Positions 36,163-45,557 of a DNA stretch of 64,000 nt are shown here, piece by piece. How positions within the stretch are numbered: position 1 is the first letter of the stretch; each line of letters begins with the position of its first letter. The position numbers were made by a program, and so were the translations under genes. The stretch comes from Geodermatophilus aquaeductus (GTDB taxonomy: Bacteria; Actinomycetota; Actinomycetes; Mycobacteriales; Geodermatophilaceae): the NCBI RefSeq assembly GCF_900182545.1, contig NZ_FXTJ01000018.1, forward strand, positions 1 to 64,000. The letters are read 5' to 3'. Under the pieces are notes generated by a model. The model was not told the origin of the DNA and did not search any database. It saw nothing but the letters and a program-made list of their open reading frames with translations.

Positions 36163-36612
36163 ATGACGGACGCGCGCATCGCCGCGCTCGACCGGGTCCT
36201 CGAGGTCACCGTCCTGCTCGGCCGGGACATGACGGCGTCACTGGCGGGCGAGGGCCTCACCGTCGCCCGGACGACGCTGCTGTGGCGGCTGCGCGAGACC
36301 GGCCCGAGCACCCAGCGCGCCCTCGCCGATGCCCTCGGCGTCAGTGCCCGCAACGTCACCGGCCTGGTCGACGGGCTGGTCGAGGCGGGCCTGGTCACCC
36401 GGGAGCCGCACCCCACCGACCGGAGGGCCACCCTCGTCACCCCGACCGCCCGGGCCGACGAGCTGCTCGCCGGGATGGCGGCCGGGCAGGCCGAGCTCGC
36501 CGACCAGCTCTTCGGCGGCATGTCGCCGGAGCGGTTGGAGGGGCTGGTCTCCGGCCTCGACGAGGTCCTCGAGCGGCTGCGCGTCCTGGTGCCCGGCGGG
36601 GCGGCGTCGTGA
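36163..36612 (+). CDS. MarR-family transcriptional regulator
   Basis: 149-residue winged-helix regulator. The recognition region is ALADALGVSARNVTGLVDGLVEAGLVTREPHPTDRRATLVTPT, with the DRR wing typical of MarR. The ATG has a textbook AGGAGG ribosome-binding site at 36151-36156. The 17-bp palindrome just upstream is the likely operator. The next gene overlaps its stop by 4 bp, and the 36-residue gene diverges from it, so both are candidate targets. Confidence 0.9.
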   Translation: MTDARIAALDRVLEVTVLLGRDMTASLAGEGLTVARTTLLWRLRETGPSTQRALADALGVSARNVTGLVDGLVEAGLVTREPHPTDRRATLVTPTARADELLAGMAAGQAELADQLFGGMSPERLEGLVSGLDEVLERLRVLVPGGAAS

Positions 36613-37295
36613 CCGTCGCCGGCCTGCTGCGGAAGGCGGTCACCTTCGAGATCGGCATGTGGTGCAGCCTGTGGCGCTGGGTGCGGCGCCGTCCCGACGT
36701 GCCGGCCGGTGCCGACGCCTTCCCCTACGCCTCGGCCGTCACGCCGGTGCTGTGGACGTTCATCGTGCTGTCGGCCGTGGAGATCCCGCTGGTCGACTGG
36801 CTGCTGCCGTGGCAGTCCCTGCGGATCGCGCTGCTGGTCGTCGGCGTGTACGGCCTGCTGTGGATGATCGGCCTGCTCGCGTCGATGGAGGTGTACCCGC
36901 ACTCGGTCGGCGACCACGGCCTGCGGGTGCGGTCCGGGTTCGCCGTCGACGTCCGGGTGCCGTGGGAGGAGATCGTCGCGGTGCGGGCCCGGCGGCGCAG
37001 CGTCGAGGGCTCGCGCACGGTCGTCGTCGAGGAGTCGGGGGAGCGGCGTGCGGTGTCGGTGACGGTCATGTCCTCGACCCAGGTGGACGTCGAGCTGCGG
37101 ACGCCGCTGGTGCTGCCGCTCGCGCGCACCCGCGGCCGGCCGGTGACCGAGCTGCGGCTGGCCGCCGACGACCCGGCCGCGCTGGTCCGCCGGCTGCGGG
37201 CCGGGCTCGCCGACCACGCCGCCCGGACCGACGCGGCGCGGGTCGACGCCGCCCGGGCCGACGCGGCTGCTCCGGCCGACGGGGACGCGCGCTAG
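36609..37295 (+). CDS. Membrane protein, two helices plus soluble beta-rich domain
   Basis: 228-residue protein with two hydrophobic segments (AVTPVLWTFIVLSAVEIPLV and LRIALLVVGVYGLLWMIGLLA). A ~110-residue domain follows with alternating strands (LRVRSGFAVDVRVPWEEIVAVRARR) that resembles bacterial PH-like domains. The C-terminus is an Ala/Asp/Arg repeat (DAARVDAARADAA). No firm family is recognised. The GTG at 36609 overlaps marR by 4 bp, so MarR and this protein are made from one transcript. Confidence 0.7.
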   Translation: MTVAGLLRKAVTFEIGMWCSLWRWVRRRPDVPAGADAFPYASAVTPVLWTFIVLSAVEIPLVDWLLPWQSLRIALLVVGVYGLLWMIGLLASMEVYPHSVGDHGLRVRSGFAVDVRVPWEEIVAVRARRRSVEGSRTVVVEESGERRAVSVTVMSSTQVDVELRTPLVLPLARTRGRPVTELRLAADDPAALVRRLRAGLADHAARTDAARVDAARADAAAPADGDAR

Positions 37296-37298
37296 CGT
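37293..37298 (+). promoter_or_regulatory. -10 box of leaderless DUF3046 transcript
   Basis: TAGCGT overlaps the preceding stop codon and ends 7 nt before the GTG at 37306. Confidence 0.55.
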
Positions 37299-37305
37299 CG
37301 GGGAC

Positions 37306-37500
37306 GTGCGCCTGCAGGAGTTCTGGTCCCGGTTGGAGGCCCAGTTCGGGTCGATGCGGGCGCAGAGCGTGGCGCGCGACCACGTGTTCGCCGTCCTCGG
37401 CGGCCGCTCCGCGGTCGAGGCCATCGACGCCGGGGTGCCGGTGCGCCGCGTGTGGCTGGCGATCTGCGAGGAGTACGACGTGCCGCCGAAGGACCGCTGA
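37306..37500 (+). CDS. DUF3046 protein
   Basis: 64-residue protein, full length for DUF3046. Family marks are MRLQEFWSRLEAQFG, VARDHVFAVLGGRSAVEAIDAG and VWLAICEEYDVPP. The family sits next to recA in many actinobacteria, but its role is unknown. It is leaderless, with its own -10 box. It ends 39 bp before the recA SOS box. Confidence 0.9.
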   Translation: MRLQEFWSRLEAQFGSMRAQSVARDHVFAVLGGRSAVEAIDAGVPVRRVWLAICEEYDVPPKDR

Positions 37501-37539
37501 GCCCGTTCCCGCACGCGGGCGGCGGCGTGTCACTCGACT

Positions 37540-37562
37540 CGAACACGTGTTCGCCCTACAGT
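37540..37562 (+). promoter_or_regulatory. LexA (SOS) box and -10 of the recA SOS promoter
   Basis: CGAACACGTGTTCG (37540-37553) is a perfect match to the actinobacterial SOS box CGAAC-N4-GTTCG. TACAGT (37557-37562) begins 3 bp later and serves as -10, so bound LexA blocks the polymerase. The leader to recA is about 125 nt. Confidence 0.9.
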
Positions 37563-37617
37563 GGCACCGCGTCCACAGGGGGGTCGTCCCTCCACAGGTC
37601 GAGTCGGTCACCCGAAA

Positions 37618-37640
37618 GTGTCAGACCCCCGGCCTAGCGT
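37618..37640 (+). promoter_or_regulatory. RecA-NDp/PafBC-type promoter of recA
   Basis: TGTCAG (37619-37624) belongs to a partial match of the TTGTCRGTG-N8-TANNNT motif of LexA-independent damage promoters. Six of nine motif positions agree, and the N8 spacing to TAGCGT (37635-37640) is exact. M. tuberculosis recA likewise has a LexA-controlled and a PafBC-controlled promoter. Confidence 0.6.
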
Positions 37641-37694
37641 CGCCTCCGACACCGCTTCGACTCCACGACACGCGACTTCCCGAAGGTGAGCACC

Positions 37695-38732
37695 ATGGCA
37701 ACGCTCGACCGCGACAAGGCCCTCGACATGGCCCTGGCCCAGATCGACAAGCAGTTCGGCAAGGGCTCGGTCATGCGGCTGGGCGACAACCCGGCCCAGG
37801 CGATGAAGGTCATCCCCACGGGCTCCATCGCCCTCGACATCGCGCTCGGCATCGGCGGCCTGCCCCGCGGCCGCGTCATCGAGGTCTACGGGCCGGAGGC
37901 CTCCGGTAAGACCACCGTCGCCCTGCACGCGGTGGCCAACGCCCAGGCCCTCGGCGGCATCGCCGCCTTCATCGACGCCGAGCATGCGCTCGACCCCGAG
38001 TACGCCCGGGCCATCGGCGTCGACACCGACGCCCTGCTGGTCAGCCAGCCCGACACCGGTGAGCAGGCCCTCGAGATCGCCGACATGCTGATCCGCTCCG
38101 GCGCGCTCGACGTCATCGTCATCGACTCCGTGGCGGCCCTCGTGCCCCGCGCCGAGATCGAGGGCGAGATGGGTGACAGCCACGTCGGTCTGCAGGCCCG
38201 CCTGATGAGCCAGGCGCTGCGCAAGATCACCGGTGCGCTCAACAACTCCGGCACCACCGCGATCTTCATCAACCAGCTGCGCGAGAAGGTCGGCATCGTC
38301 TACGGCTCGCCCGAGGTCACCACCGGTGGCCGCGCGCTGAAGTTCTACTCCTCGGTGCGCCTCGACGTCCGCCGGATCGAGACCCTCAAGCAGGGCACCG
38401 AGGCCGTCGGCAGCCGGGTCCGCGTCAAGGTCGTCAAGAACAAGGTCGCGGCTCCGTTCAAGCAGGCCGAGCTCGACCTGCTGTGGGGCCACGGCTTCAG
38501 CCGCGAGGGCGGCCTCATCGACGCCGGCGTCGAGCACGGCTTCATCCGCAAGTCCGGCGCCTGGTACACGTACGAGGGCGACCAGCTCGGCCAAGGCAAG
38601 GAGAACGTCCGCACCTTCCTGCGGGACAACCCCGACCTCGCCGACGAGATCGAGAAGAAGGTCAAGGAGAAGCTGGGCGTCGGCGCCACGCTCGACGCGC
38701 CGGCCGAGGCCCCTGCCGCGGTCGACTTCTGA
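37695..38732 (+). CDS. recA: Recombinase RecA
   Basis: 345-residue RecA, normal length and without intein. It forms the nucleoprotein filament for strand exchange and promotes LexA self-cleavage. Walker A is GPEASGKT (66-73). [13 protein letters not shown], the L1/L2 region with [24 protein letters not shown], and [11 protein letters not shown] are all present. The ATG at 37695 is preferred over the in-frame GTG at 37686 because AAGGTGAG stands just upstream. The acidic or basic tail is short ([10 protein letters not shown]). recX follows 8 bp later. Confidence 0.98.
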   Translation: MATLDRDKALDMALAQIDKQFGKGSVMRLGDNPAQAMKVIPTGSIALDIALGIGGLPRGRVIEVYGPEASGKTTVALHAVANAQALGGIAAFIDAEHALDPEYARAIGVDTDALLVSQPDTGEQALEIADMLIRSGALDVIVIDSVAALVPRAEIEGEMGDSHVGLQARLMSQALRKITGALNNSGTTAIFINQLREKVGIVYGSPEVTTGGRALKFYSSVRLDVRRIETLKQGTEAVGSRVRVKVVKNKVAAPFKQAELDLLWGHGFSREGGLIDAGVEHGFIRKSGAWYTYEGDQLGQGKENVRTFLRDNPDLADEIEKKVKEKLGVGATLDAPAEAPAAVDF

Positions 38733-38740
38733 GCGACCTC

Positions 38741-39454
38741 GTGAGCGGCTGGTCCGGTTCGAGCCCCGAGTGGGCCGACCCCGAGCAGTCCGACCGACCC
38801 GCCGGCCGGCGTGGTCGCGGTCCTCGCGACCGCGCCGGCCGCTCCCGGCGGCGGGCCGGGTCGTCCCCTGACCCGGACGACCCGGCCGCCGCCGACCCGG
38901 GGTCCGGCGGCCCCCGCGACGGTGCCGCCGACGACCAGGGGGACCCGGAGTCGGTGGCCCGCGCCATCTGTCTGCGGGCCCTGACCGGGTCGGCCAAGAC
39001 GCGTCAGCAGCTGGCCGACCTGCTGGAGCGTCGCGGGATCCCCGAGGACGCCGCGTCCGCCGTCCTCGACCGGTTCGGCGAGGTCGGTCTCATCGACGAC
39101 GCCGCCTTCGCGCGCGCCTGGGTGACCTCCCGGCAGACCGGCCGTGGCCTGGCCCGCCGGGCGCTGCGGGCGGAGCTGCGCCAGAAGGGCGTCGACGGCG
39201 AGGACGCCGAGCAGGCGCTCGCGCAGGTCGACGACGAGGACGAGCGCGCCTCCGCCCGGCACCTGGTCGAGCGCCGCCTGCCGTCACTGCGCCGGGTGGA
39301 CCGGGTCACCGCCACCCGCCGCCTCGTGGGGATGCTGGCCCGCAAGGGCTACAACGGCGGCCTGGCCGGCGCGGTGGTCCGCGAGGTCCTCGACGAGACC
39401 GCCTTCGGGGACGACGACGCCGACCCGACCGCCTGGGGCTCCGAGGACGACTGA
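38741..39454 (+). CDS. recX: Regulatory protein RecX
   Basis: 237-residue RecX, which caps and modulates RecA filaments. The three-helix repeat core begins at about residue 75 with SVARAICLRALTGSAKTRQQLADLLERRGIP and includes LIDDAAFARAWVTSRQ and GLARRALRAELRQKGV. The first ~70 residues are Arg/Pro/Gly/Asp-rich and probably disordered, making it longer than the usual 150-190 residues. A later start, such as the in-frame GTG near 38955, would remove this extension. It lies 8 bp after recA and is certainly co-transcribed. Confidence 0.9.
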   Translation: MSGWSGSSPEWADPEQSDRPAGRRGRGPRDRAGRSRRRAGSSPDPDDPAAADPGSGGPRDGAADDQGDPESVARAICLRALTGSAKTRQQLADLLERRGIPEDAASAVLDRFGEVGLIDDAAFARAWVTSRQTGRGLARRALRAELRQKGVDGEDAEQALAQVDDEDERASARHLVERRLPSLRRVDRVTATRRLVGMLARKGYNGGLAGAVVREVLDETAFGDDDADPTAWGSEDD

Positions 39455-39480
39455 GCCCGTAGGGCCTGGACCGCCGGTGC

Positions 39481-39996
39481 TCAGCCAGCCAGCGGAGCGG
39501 CGAGCTGGGCGGGCATCGCCTGGGTGGCGAGCGACTCGGCGGGCACGGCCTGCAGCGGCATCGCCTGGGTGACCAGACCGGCGGCTGCGGGACGGCCGGT
39601 CCAGGCGGTGAGGTCCACGGCGACGCCGTCGGGCGCCTCGTCGTCGGCGACCAGCCACTCGCCCTCGCCCTCGAGCCCGGCGGCCAGCCACTGCTGGATC
39701 TGCTGCTCGAAGGTGCGGTCGGGCATCACCGCGGGCCGGCTGACCGGGCCGAGGAAGGTCAGGTCGCGCTCGGTGCCGTCGGCGTGCCGCAGCACCACGC
39801 GGCAGCGCGCCCGGCGGTGCCGCGCCGGCGGCACGGCCTCGCGGACGACGGCGGACCCCGCACCGGCGGCGATCGCGAAGTGCGGTGCGGCCGCACGCAG
39901 GCGGTTCACGAAGTCCTGGGCGACGTCGACCTGACCGTCGGGCAGGCGCACCATCGCCGGCAGCGGCGGCACGACGGGGCGGAGAGCGGTGTCCAC
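39481..39996 (-). CDS. Hypothetical protein
   Basis: 171-residue protein, not recognised. Residues ~1-115 look folded (VRLPDGQVDVAQDFVNRLRAAAPHFAIAAG, CRVVLRHADGTERDLTFLGPV). The C-terminal part has degenerate repeats of the type TQAMPLQAVPAESLATQAMP. It has no signal peptide or membrane segment. The GTG at 39996 is chosen for GAGAGGTG just upstream. It converges with recX and is transcribed toward it. Confidence 0.6.
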   Translation of the reverse strand: MDTALRPVVPPLPAMVRLPDGQVDVAQDFVNRLRAAAPHFAIAAGAGSAVVREAVPPARHRRARCRVVLRHADGTERDLTFLGPVSRPAVMPDRTFEQQIQQWLAAGLEGEGEWLVADDEAPDGVAVDLTAWTGRPAAAGLVTQAMPLQAVPAESLATQAMPAQLAAPLAG

Positions 39997-40135
39997 GGAG
40001 CACCTCTCGGCAGCCCGGCGGCCCGGCCTGACCACCCGCGTGGTCCGCGCGGACGGCGGGACGGGCGGGACTCGCCGTGACCGTCCCGTGTCCGAGCGGC
40101 CGGCGGCGCGGCCGGACGGACCCAGGACGGCCTGG

Positions 40136-41038
40136 TCAGGCCTTGGTGACCGTCCCGCCGCCGCCACCCATCTGCACGTCGGCCGGCAGTTCGACCTCGT
40201 CGACCGCGGCCGCCTTGGCGCTGCGGCGGGTGCGCTTCTCCACGTACTTGGCCAGCGTGGAGAGCAGCACGTTGACCACGATGTAGATCAGCCCGGCGGC
40301 CACGTAGAGCTGGAAGGTGTACCGGTTGCCGAAGCTGAAGTTGAAGAACTCGACCAGGCTGCGTGCCGTCCGCAGCAGCTCGAAGTAGGCGACGATGAAG
40401 CCCAGCGAGGAGTCCTTGAGCAGGACGACGAGCTGGGCCACCAGGACCGGCAGCATCCGGCGCACCGCCTGCGGCAGCAGGACCAGCGTCATGACCTGGG
40501 TCTTGCGCATGCCGAGGGCGAAGGCCGCCTCCTGCTGCCCGCGGTCGACCGACAGGATCCCGGCCCGGAAGATCTCGGCCAGCACGGCCATGTTGTAGAG
40601 CGTCAGGCCCAGGACCAGCGCGCGGAACGCGCTCATCGGGACCCCGACCGTCGGCAGGAACAGCAGGCAGAACAGGATGAGGATCAGCAGGGGCACGGCC
40701 CGGAAGAACTCGATCACCAGGCCGACCGGGACCCGGACCCAGCGGTGGTCGGACAGCCGGCCCACGGCGAGCAGCGCGCCGAACACGGTGGCCAGCACCA
40801 TGCCGACGGCGGCCACGCTCAGCGTGTTGAGCAGGCCCTCCCAGAGCGCCTGCGGCACCCCGGACGCCGGGTCGAACAGCACCGCCCACCGGTCGGGCTC
40901 GAGCTGGCCGTTGACGTAGAGGCGGGAGAGCGCGAGCCCCACGAGGGCCGCGATGACGAGGGCGCCGACGACGGTGCCGATGCGCTGCCGGCGGCGGGCG
41001 CGCGGCCCCGGCAGGTCGAACAGGACGCTGCTGCTCAT
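40136..41038 (-). CDS. gluD: Glutamate-type ABC transporter permease GluD
   Basis: 300-residue permease of the His/Glu/Gln family. N-terminal helix RIGTVVGALVIAALVGLALS; the amino-acid permease motif is LLNTLSVAAVGMVLATVFGALLAVGRLS and the EAA loop QEAAFALGMRKTQVMTLVLLPQAVR. The C-terminus is charged and ends in a glycine-rich tail. The ATG at 41038 overlaps the gluC stop by 4 bp. It pairs with GluC in the membrane. Confidence 0.92.
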   Translation of the reverse strand: MSSSVLFDLPGPRARRRQRIGTVVGALVIAALVGLALSRLYVNGQLEPDRWAVLFDPASGVPQALWEGLLNTLSVAAVGMVLATVFGALLAVGRLSDHRWVRVPVGLVIEFFRAVPLLILILFCLLFLPTVGVPMSAFRALVLGLTLYNMAVLAEIFRAGILSVDRGQQEAAFALGMRKTQVMTLVLLPQAVRRMLPVLVAQLVVLLKDSSLGFIVAYFELLRTARSLVEFFNFSFGNRYTFQLYVAAGLIYIVVNVLLSTLAKYVEKRTRRSAKAAAVDEVELPADVQMGGGGGTVTKA

Positions 41039-41685
41039 CGGACGATCGCCACCCGGTTCTCGATCACCCGGATGAGCCAGGCGGAGGGCAGTGTGATGAC
41101 CAGGTAGCCGGCGACGACGGCGGCGAAGACGGCCAGGAGCTGGTCGGCGTTGACGTTGGCCAGGCGCTGCAACGAGGCGGTCAGTTCGGTGACGGCGAAG
41201 CCGGCGGCGATCGAGGTGTTCTTCGCCAGGGCGATCCACACGTTGCCCAGCGGCGGGACGACCGTGCGGAACGCCTGGGGGAGGACGACCTGGCGCAGCG
41301 CCTGCCCGAAGGTCAGCCCCAGGGCCCGGGCCGCCTCGGCCTGTCCGGGCGGGACGGCGTTGATGCCCGAGCGCAGCGCTTCGCAGACGAAGGCCGCGGT
41401 GTACAGCGACAGGGCGGCCACGGCGGTGATGAACCGGCTCGGGAACTGCAGGTCGATCTCCACGATCCCGAACGCGAGGAAGAAGAACACCACCGTCAGG
41501 GGGGTGTTGCGGAAGACCTCGACGTAGAACGTGGCCAGCCCGCGCAGGGGTGGCACCGGGCTGACCCGCATGCCGGCGAGCACGGTGCCCAGCACGAGGG
41601 CGCACACGCCGCTGACGACCGCCAGGGAGAGCGTCGTGAGGAACGCGCTCCACAACAGATCGGAGTTGTCGCTGAGGAACTGCAC
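41035..41685 (-). CDS. gluC: Glutamate-type ABC transporter permease GluC
   Basis: 216-residue permease, the shorter partner. It begins FLSDNSDLLWSAFLTTLSLAVVSGV, has FRNTPLTVVFFF, typical of this family, and the EAA loop AEAARALGLTFGQALRQVVLPQAFR. The GTG at 41685 is the first acceptable start; an in-frame stop lies six codons further up. A strong hairpin separates it from gluB. Confidence 0.92.
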   Translation of the reverse strand: MQFLSDNSDLLWSAFLTTLSLAVVSGVCALVLGTVLAGMRVSPVPPLRGLATFYVEVFRNTPLTVVFFFLAFGIVEIDLQFPSRFITAVAALSLYTAAFVCEALRSGINAVPPGQAEAARALGLTFGQALRQVVLPQAFRTVVPPLGNVWIALAKNTSIAAGFAVTELTASLQRLANVNADQLLAVFAAVVAGYLVITLPSAWLIRVIENRVAIVR

Positions 41686-41707
41686 CGCGCCCTCGATCAG
41701 TCAGGGG

Positions 41708-41744
41708 CGTGACGCCGCCGGGGGAGCCCCCCGGCGGCGTCACG
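41708..41744 (-). terminator. Intra-operon hairpin between gluB and gluC
   Basis: Perfect 17-bp inverted repeat (41708-41724/41728-41744) with a 3-nt loop. It stands right after the binding-protein gene and before the permeases. Such hairpins often give partial termination or protect the gluB mRNA 3' end, so that more binding protein than permease is made. Confidence 0.75.
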
Positions 41745-41759
41745 GCCGGTCGAGTGGGA

Positions 41760-42653
41760 TCAGTACCGGTCGACCGCCGGGGGCTCGGGAGCCTCCTCGC
41801 CGGTGATCGAACCGGCGGTGCGGTCCCACGCGTCGGCGTAGCGGCCGTCCTCGAACGCCTCCTCGAGGACGTCGTTGACGAAGTTCCGGAAGTCGGTGTC
41901 ACCGAGCGCCAGGCCGATGCCGTAGGGCTCCTCGGTGAACGGGTTGCCCACCAGCTCGAAGGCGCCGTCGCTGCCGGCCACCAGGCCGGTGAGGATGACG
42001 TTGTCCGTGGTCACCGCCTGCACGTTGCCGTTGCGCAGGTCGTCGGCGCACTTCGAGTAGACGTCGTAGGTGGTCAGCTGCGCCTCCGGGTAGTTGTCCC
42101 GGATGTTCTGCGCGGGGGTCGAGCCCTCGACCGAGCAGACCGTCTTGCCCGCCAGGTCGTCGGGGCCCTCGATGCCCTCGGGGTTGCCCTCGGCGACCAT
42201 GATGTCCTGGCCGGCGAGGTAGTACGGGCCGGCGAAGTCGACGACCTGCTTGCGCGCGTCGTTGATCGTGTAGGTCGCCACGACCATGTCGACCTGGCCG
42301 TTCTGGATGAACGGCTCGCGGTTGGCCGACACCGTCTCGGTCCAGGTGATGTCGTCCTCGGCGATGCCGAGCTCGGCCGCGATGAGCTTGGCGATCTCGA
42401 CGTCGAAGCCCTCGGGGTCCCCGGACTGCGGGTTGAGCAGGCCGAAGCCGGGCTGGTCGTACTTGGTGCCGACGGTGATGGTGCCGGCCTCGTTGAGCGC
42501 GGCCATCGTCGACCCGGCGGGGAAGTCGACGTCCTCGGCGACGGTGGGTGCGGCCGAGGACTCCTCGGCCGCCTGGTTGCCGGCCTCGCTGGAGCAGGCG
42601 GCCAGGGTCAGGCCGAGGGCGGCGAAGGCCGCGATCCTCCGGGTGCTGCGCAT
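41760..42653 (-). CDS. gluB: Glutamate-type ABC transporter substrate-binding lipoprotein GluB
   Basis: 297-residue family 3 solute-binding protein. The signal peptide ends in the lipobox LTLAAC (lipidated C20). The mature part has GTITVGTKYDQPGFGLLNP, GFDVEIAKLIAAELG, QVDMVVATYTINDARKQVVDFAGPYY and AVTTDNVILTGL, all typical of glutamate/aspartate binders. Acidic ligand preference is inferred from the GluABCD gene order. It is followed by the intra-operon hairpin. Confidence 0.93.
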   Translation of the reverse strand: MRSTRRIAAFAALGLTLAACSSEAGNQAAEESSAAPTVAEDVDFPAGSTMAALNEAGTITVGTKYDQPGFGLLNPQSGDPEGFDVEIAKLIAAELGIAEDDITWTETVSANREPFIQNGQVDMVVATYTINDARKQVVDFAGPYYLAGQDIMVAEGNPEGIEGPDDLAGKTVCSVEGSTPAQNIRDNYPEAQLTTYDVYSKCADDLRNGNVQAVTTDNVILTGLVAGSDGAFELVGNPFTEEPYGIGLALGDTDFRNFVNDVLEEAFEDGRYADAWDRTAGSITGEEAPEPPAVDRY

Positions 42654-42675
42654 GGGTGTGTCCTCCCGTGGGTGG

Positions 42676-43431
<756 letters not shown>

Positions 43432-43437
43432 GTAGGG

Positions 43438-43443
43438 ACCCTA
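43438..43443 (-). promoter_or_regulatory. -10 box of leaderless gluABCD transcript
   Basis: TAGGGT on the minus strand ends 6 nt before the gluA GTG. Confidence 0.6.
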
Positions 43444-43565
43444 GGGCCGGACGGGGACGGGGAGGTCCCGGGGTCATCACGAAGCCGTAACGACGTCGGT
43501 CACGCCCCGTGACCGGCATCGCTCGCCGCAGGCGGACGGCAGGGCGCCGTACCCTCGTCAGCGCC

Positions 43566-45044
43566 ATGGGAACCGAGCTCGCCAGCCCGCAGCGCACCTA
43601 CCGGGTGCGCACCTACGGGTGCCAGATGAACGTGCACGACTCCGAGCGGCTGTCCGGGCTGCTGGAGGCCGCCGGCTACGCCGCCGCCCCCGAGGGCCAG
43701 GACGCCGACGTCGTCGTCCTCAACACCTGCGCGGTGCGCGAGAACGCCGACAACCGCCTCTACGGCAACCTCGGCCACCTGCGCCCGGTGAAGGACGCGC
43801 ACCCGGGCATGCAGATCGCCGTCGGCGGGTGCCTGGCGCAGAAGGACCGCGGCGAGATCGTGAAGCGGGCGCCGTGGGTCGACGTCGTCTTCGGGACGCA
43901 CAACGTCGGCTCCCTGCCGGCGCTGCTGGAGCGGGCGCGGCACAACGCCGAGGCGCAGGTGGAGATCGCCGAGGCGCTCGAGGTGTTCCCGTCGACGCTG
44001 CCGGCGAAGCGGGACTCGGCCTACGCCGGCTGGGTGTCGATCAGCGTCGGGTGCAACAACACGTGCACGTTCTGCATCGTCCCGGCGCTGCGCGGTAAGG
44101 AGAAGGACCGCCGGCCCGGCGAGATCCTCGCCGAGGTGCAGGCGCTCGTCGACCAGGGCGTCCTCGAGGTGACCCTGCTCGGGCAGAACGTCAACGCCTA
44201 CGGCGTCGAGTTCCGCGACCGGGGCGCGTTCGCCGACCTGCTGCGTGCCACCGGCCGCATCGAGGGCCTGGAGCGGGTCCGCTTCACCAGCCCGCACCCG
44301 CGGGAGTTCACCGACGACGTCATCGAGGCGATGGCCGAGACCCCCGCGGTCTGCCACCAGCTGCACATGCCGCTGCAGAGCGGGTCCGACGACGTGCTGC
44401 GCCGGATGCGCCGCGGCTACCGGCAGGACCGCTACCTCGGGATCATCGACCGCGTCCGCGCCGCGATGCCCGACGCCGCCATCACCACCGACGTCATCGT
44501 CGGCTTCCCCGGTGAGACCGAGGCCGACTTCGAGCAGACCCTCGAGGTGGTGCGGCAGGCGCGCTTCGCCAGCGCCTTCACGTTCCAGTACTCCAAGCGC
44601 CCCGGGACGCCGGCCGCCGAGATGGACGGCCAGCTGCCCAAGGAGGTCGTGCAGGAGCGCTACCTGCGGCTGACCGCGCTGCAGGAGGAGATCAGCTGGG
44701 CGGAGAACCGCGCGCAGGTCGGCCGCACGGTCGAGCTGCTGGCCGCGGCGGGGGAGGGCAGCAAGGACGCCCGGACGGGGCGGATGAGCGGGCGTGCCCG
44801 CGACGGCCGGCTCGTCCACTTCGCCGGGGGCGCGGGCGTGCGGCCCGGCGACGTCGTCGAGACCGTCGTCACCGCCGCCGCGCCGCACCACCTGGTCGCC
44901 GACGGCCCGCTGCTGTCGCACCGGCGCACCCGGGCCGGCGACGCGCACGAGGCCGGCATCCGGCCCTCCACCCCGGGTGTGGCGCTCGGCATGCCGGGGA
45001 TCGGCGTTCCCGAGCCGCTCCCGGCGTCGACCGGCGGGTGCTGA
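43566..45044 (+). CDS. miaB: tRNA-2-methylthio-N6-dimethylallyladenosine synthase
   Basis: 492-residue radical-SAM methylthiotransferase that adds the 2-methylthio group to i6A37 of tRNAs. It begins [22 protein letters not shown]. The radical-SAM cysteines are C163, C167 and C170 in [13 protein letters not shown], and [10 protein letters not shown] and [10 protein letters not shown] are MiaB marks, with a C-terminal TRAM domain. The ATG at 43566 is favoured by TACCCT 10 nt upstream; an in-frame GTG at 43509 would add 19 basic residues. MiaA, which makes its substrate, is encoded at 47838. Confidence 0.95.
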   Translation: MGTELASPQRTYRVRTYGCQMNVHDSERLSGLLEAAGYAAAPEGQDADVVVLNTCAVRENADNRLYGNLGHLRPVKDAHPGMQIAVGGCLAQKDRGEIVKRAPWVDVVFGTHNVGSLPALLERARHNAEAQVEIAEALEVFPSTLPAKRDSAYAGWVSISVGCNNTCTFCIVPALRGKEKDRRPGEILAEVQALVDQGVLEVTLLGQNVNAYGVEFRDRGAFADLLRATGRIEGLERVRFTSPHPREFTDDVIEAMAETPAVCHQLHMPLQSGSDDVLRRMRRGYRQDRYLGIIDRVRAAMPDAAITTDVIVGFPGETEADFEQTLEVVRQARFASAFTFQYSKRPGTPAAEMDGQLPKEVVQERYLRLTALQEEISWAENRAQVGRTVELLAAAGEGSKDARTGRMSGRARDGRLVHFAGGAGVRPGDVVETVVTAAAPHHLVADGPLLSHRRTRAGDAHEAGIRPSTPGVALGMPGIGVPEPLPASTGGC

Positions 45045-45060
45045 CCGGGACCGGCACGCG

Positions 45061-45543
45061 TCAGCCGGCCCGCCGCTCCATGCACACCAGGCCGGGCCGC
45101 GGATCCCACGACGGGCAGTCGACGAACCCCGCACGGCGGTAGAGGTCGAGCGCGCCGGTCCGCCACTCCCACACGCTGAGCCGGACGGTGTGCGCGCCGG
45201 CGTCGCCGGCCCGGCGGACCGCATCCTGGACCGCCAGCTCGCCGAGTCCGCGGCCACGCCGGTCCGGGTCGACCCACAGCCGCTTCAGCTCCACGGTCGC
45301 CCGAACGGGCATCGGGGCGAGGACGTACATGCCGGCCACCGCTCCGCCCGCGTCCAGCAGGTGGAGCGTGCCCGACGCCGGCCCCGCGTCGGCGATCTCG
45401 GCGCGGTAGGCGGCAGGGAGCCGGTCGACGTCGTCGACCGGACGGCCCTTCTCCCGCTCGGTCGCCCGGTGGTAGGCCGCGAGCATCCGGCGGACGACGG
45501 CGGCGTCCCCGTCGTCCGCCGGACGGACGACGACGTCCGGCAC
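45061..45543 (-). CDS. GNAT-family N-acetyltransferase
   Basis: 160-residue GNAT protein. The strand VELKRLWVDPDRRGRGLGELAVQDAVRRA contains the acetyl-CoA loop (RRGRGLG), and LDLYRRAGFVDCPSW is the usual C-terminal piece. The substrate is unknown. The GTG at 45543 lies 14 bp after the DUF349 gene on the same strand, so it is probably expressed with it. It converges with miaB. Confidence 0.85.
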   Translation of the reverse strand: MPDVVVRPADDGDAAVVRRMLAAYHRATEREKGRPVDDVDRLPAAYRAEIADAGPASGTLHLLDAGGAVAGMYVLAPMPVRATVELKRLWVDPDRRGRGLGELAVQDAVRRAGDAGAHTVRLSVWEWRTGALDLYRRAGFVDCPSWDPRPGLVCMERRAG

Positions 45544-45557
45544 CGGCCCCGTGTGCG

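Noticed and set aside
37695..38732. Intein in RecA, as in M. tuberculosis
   Set aside because: The gene is 345 codons and continuous through all RecA motifs; no intein splice blocks.
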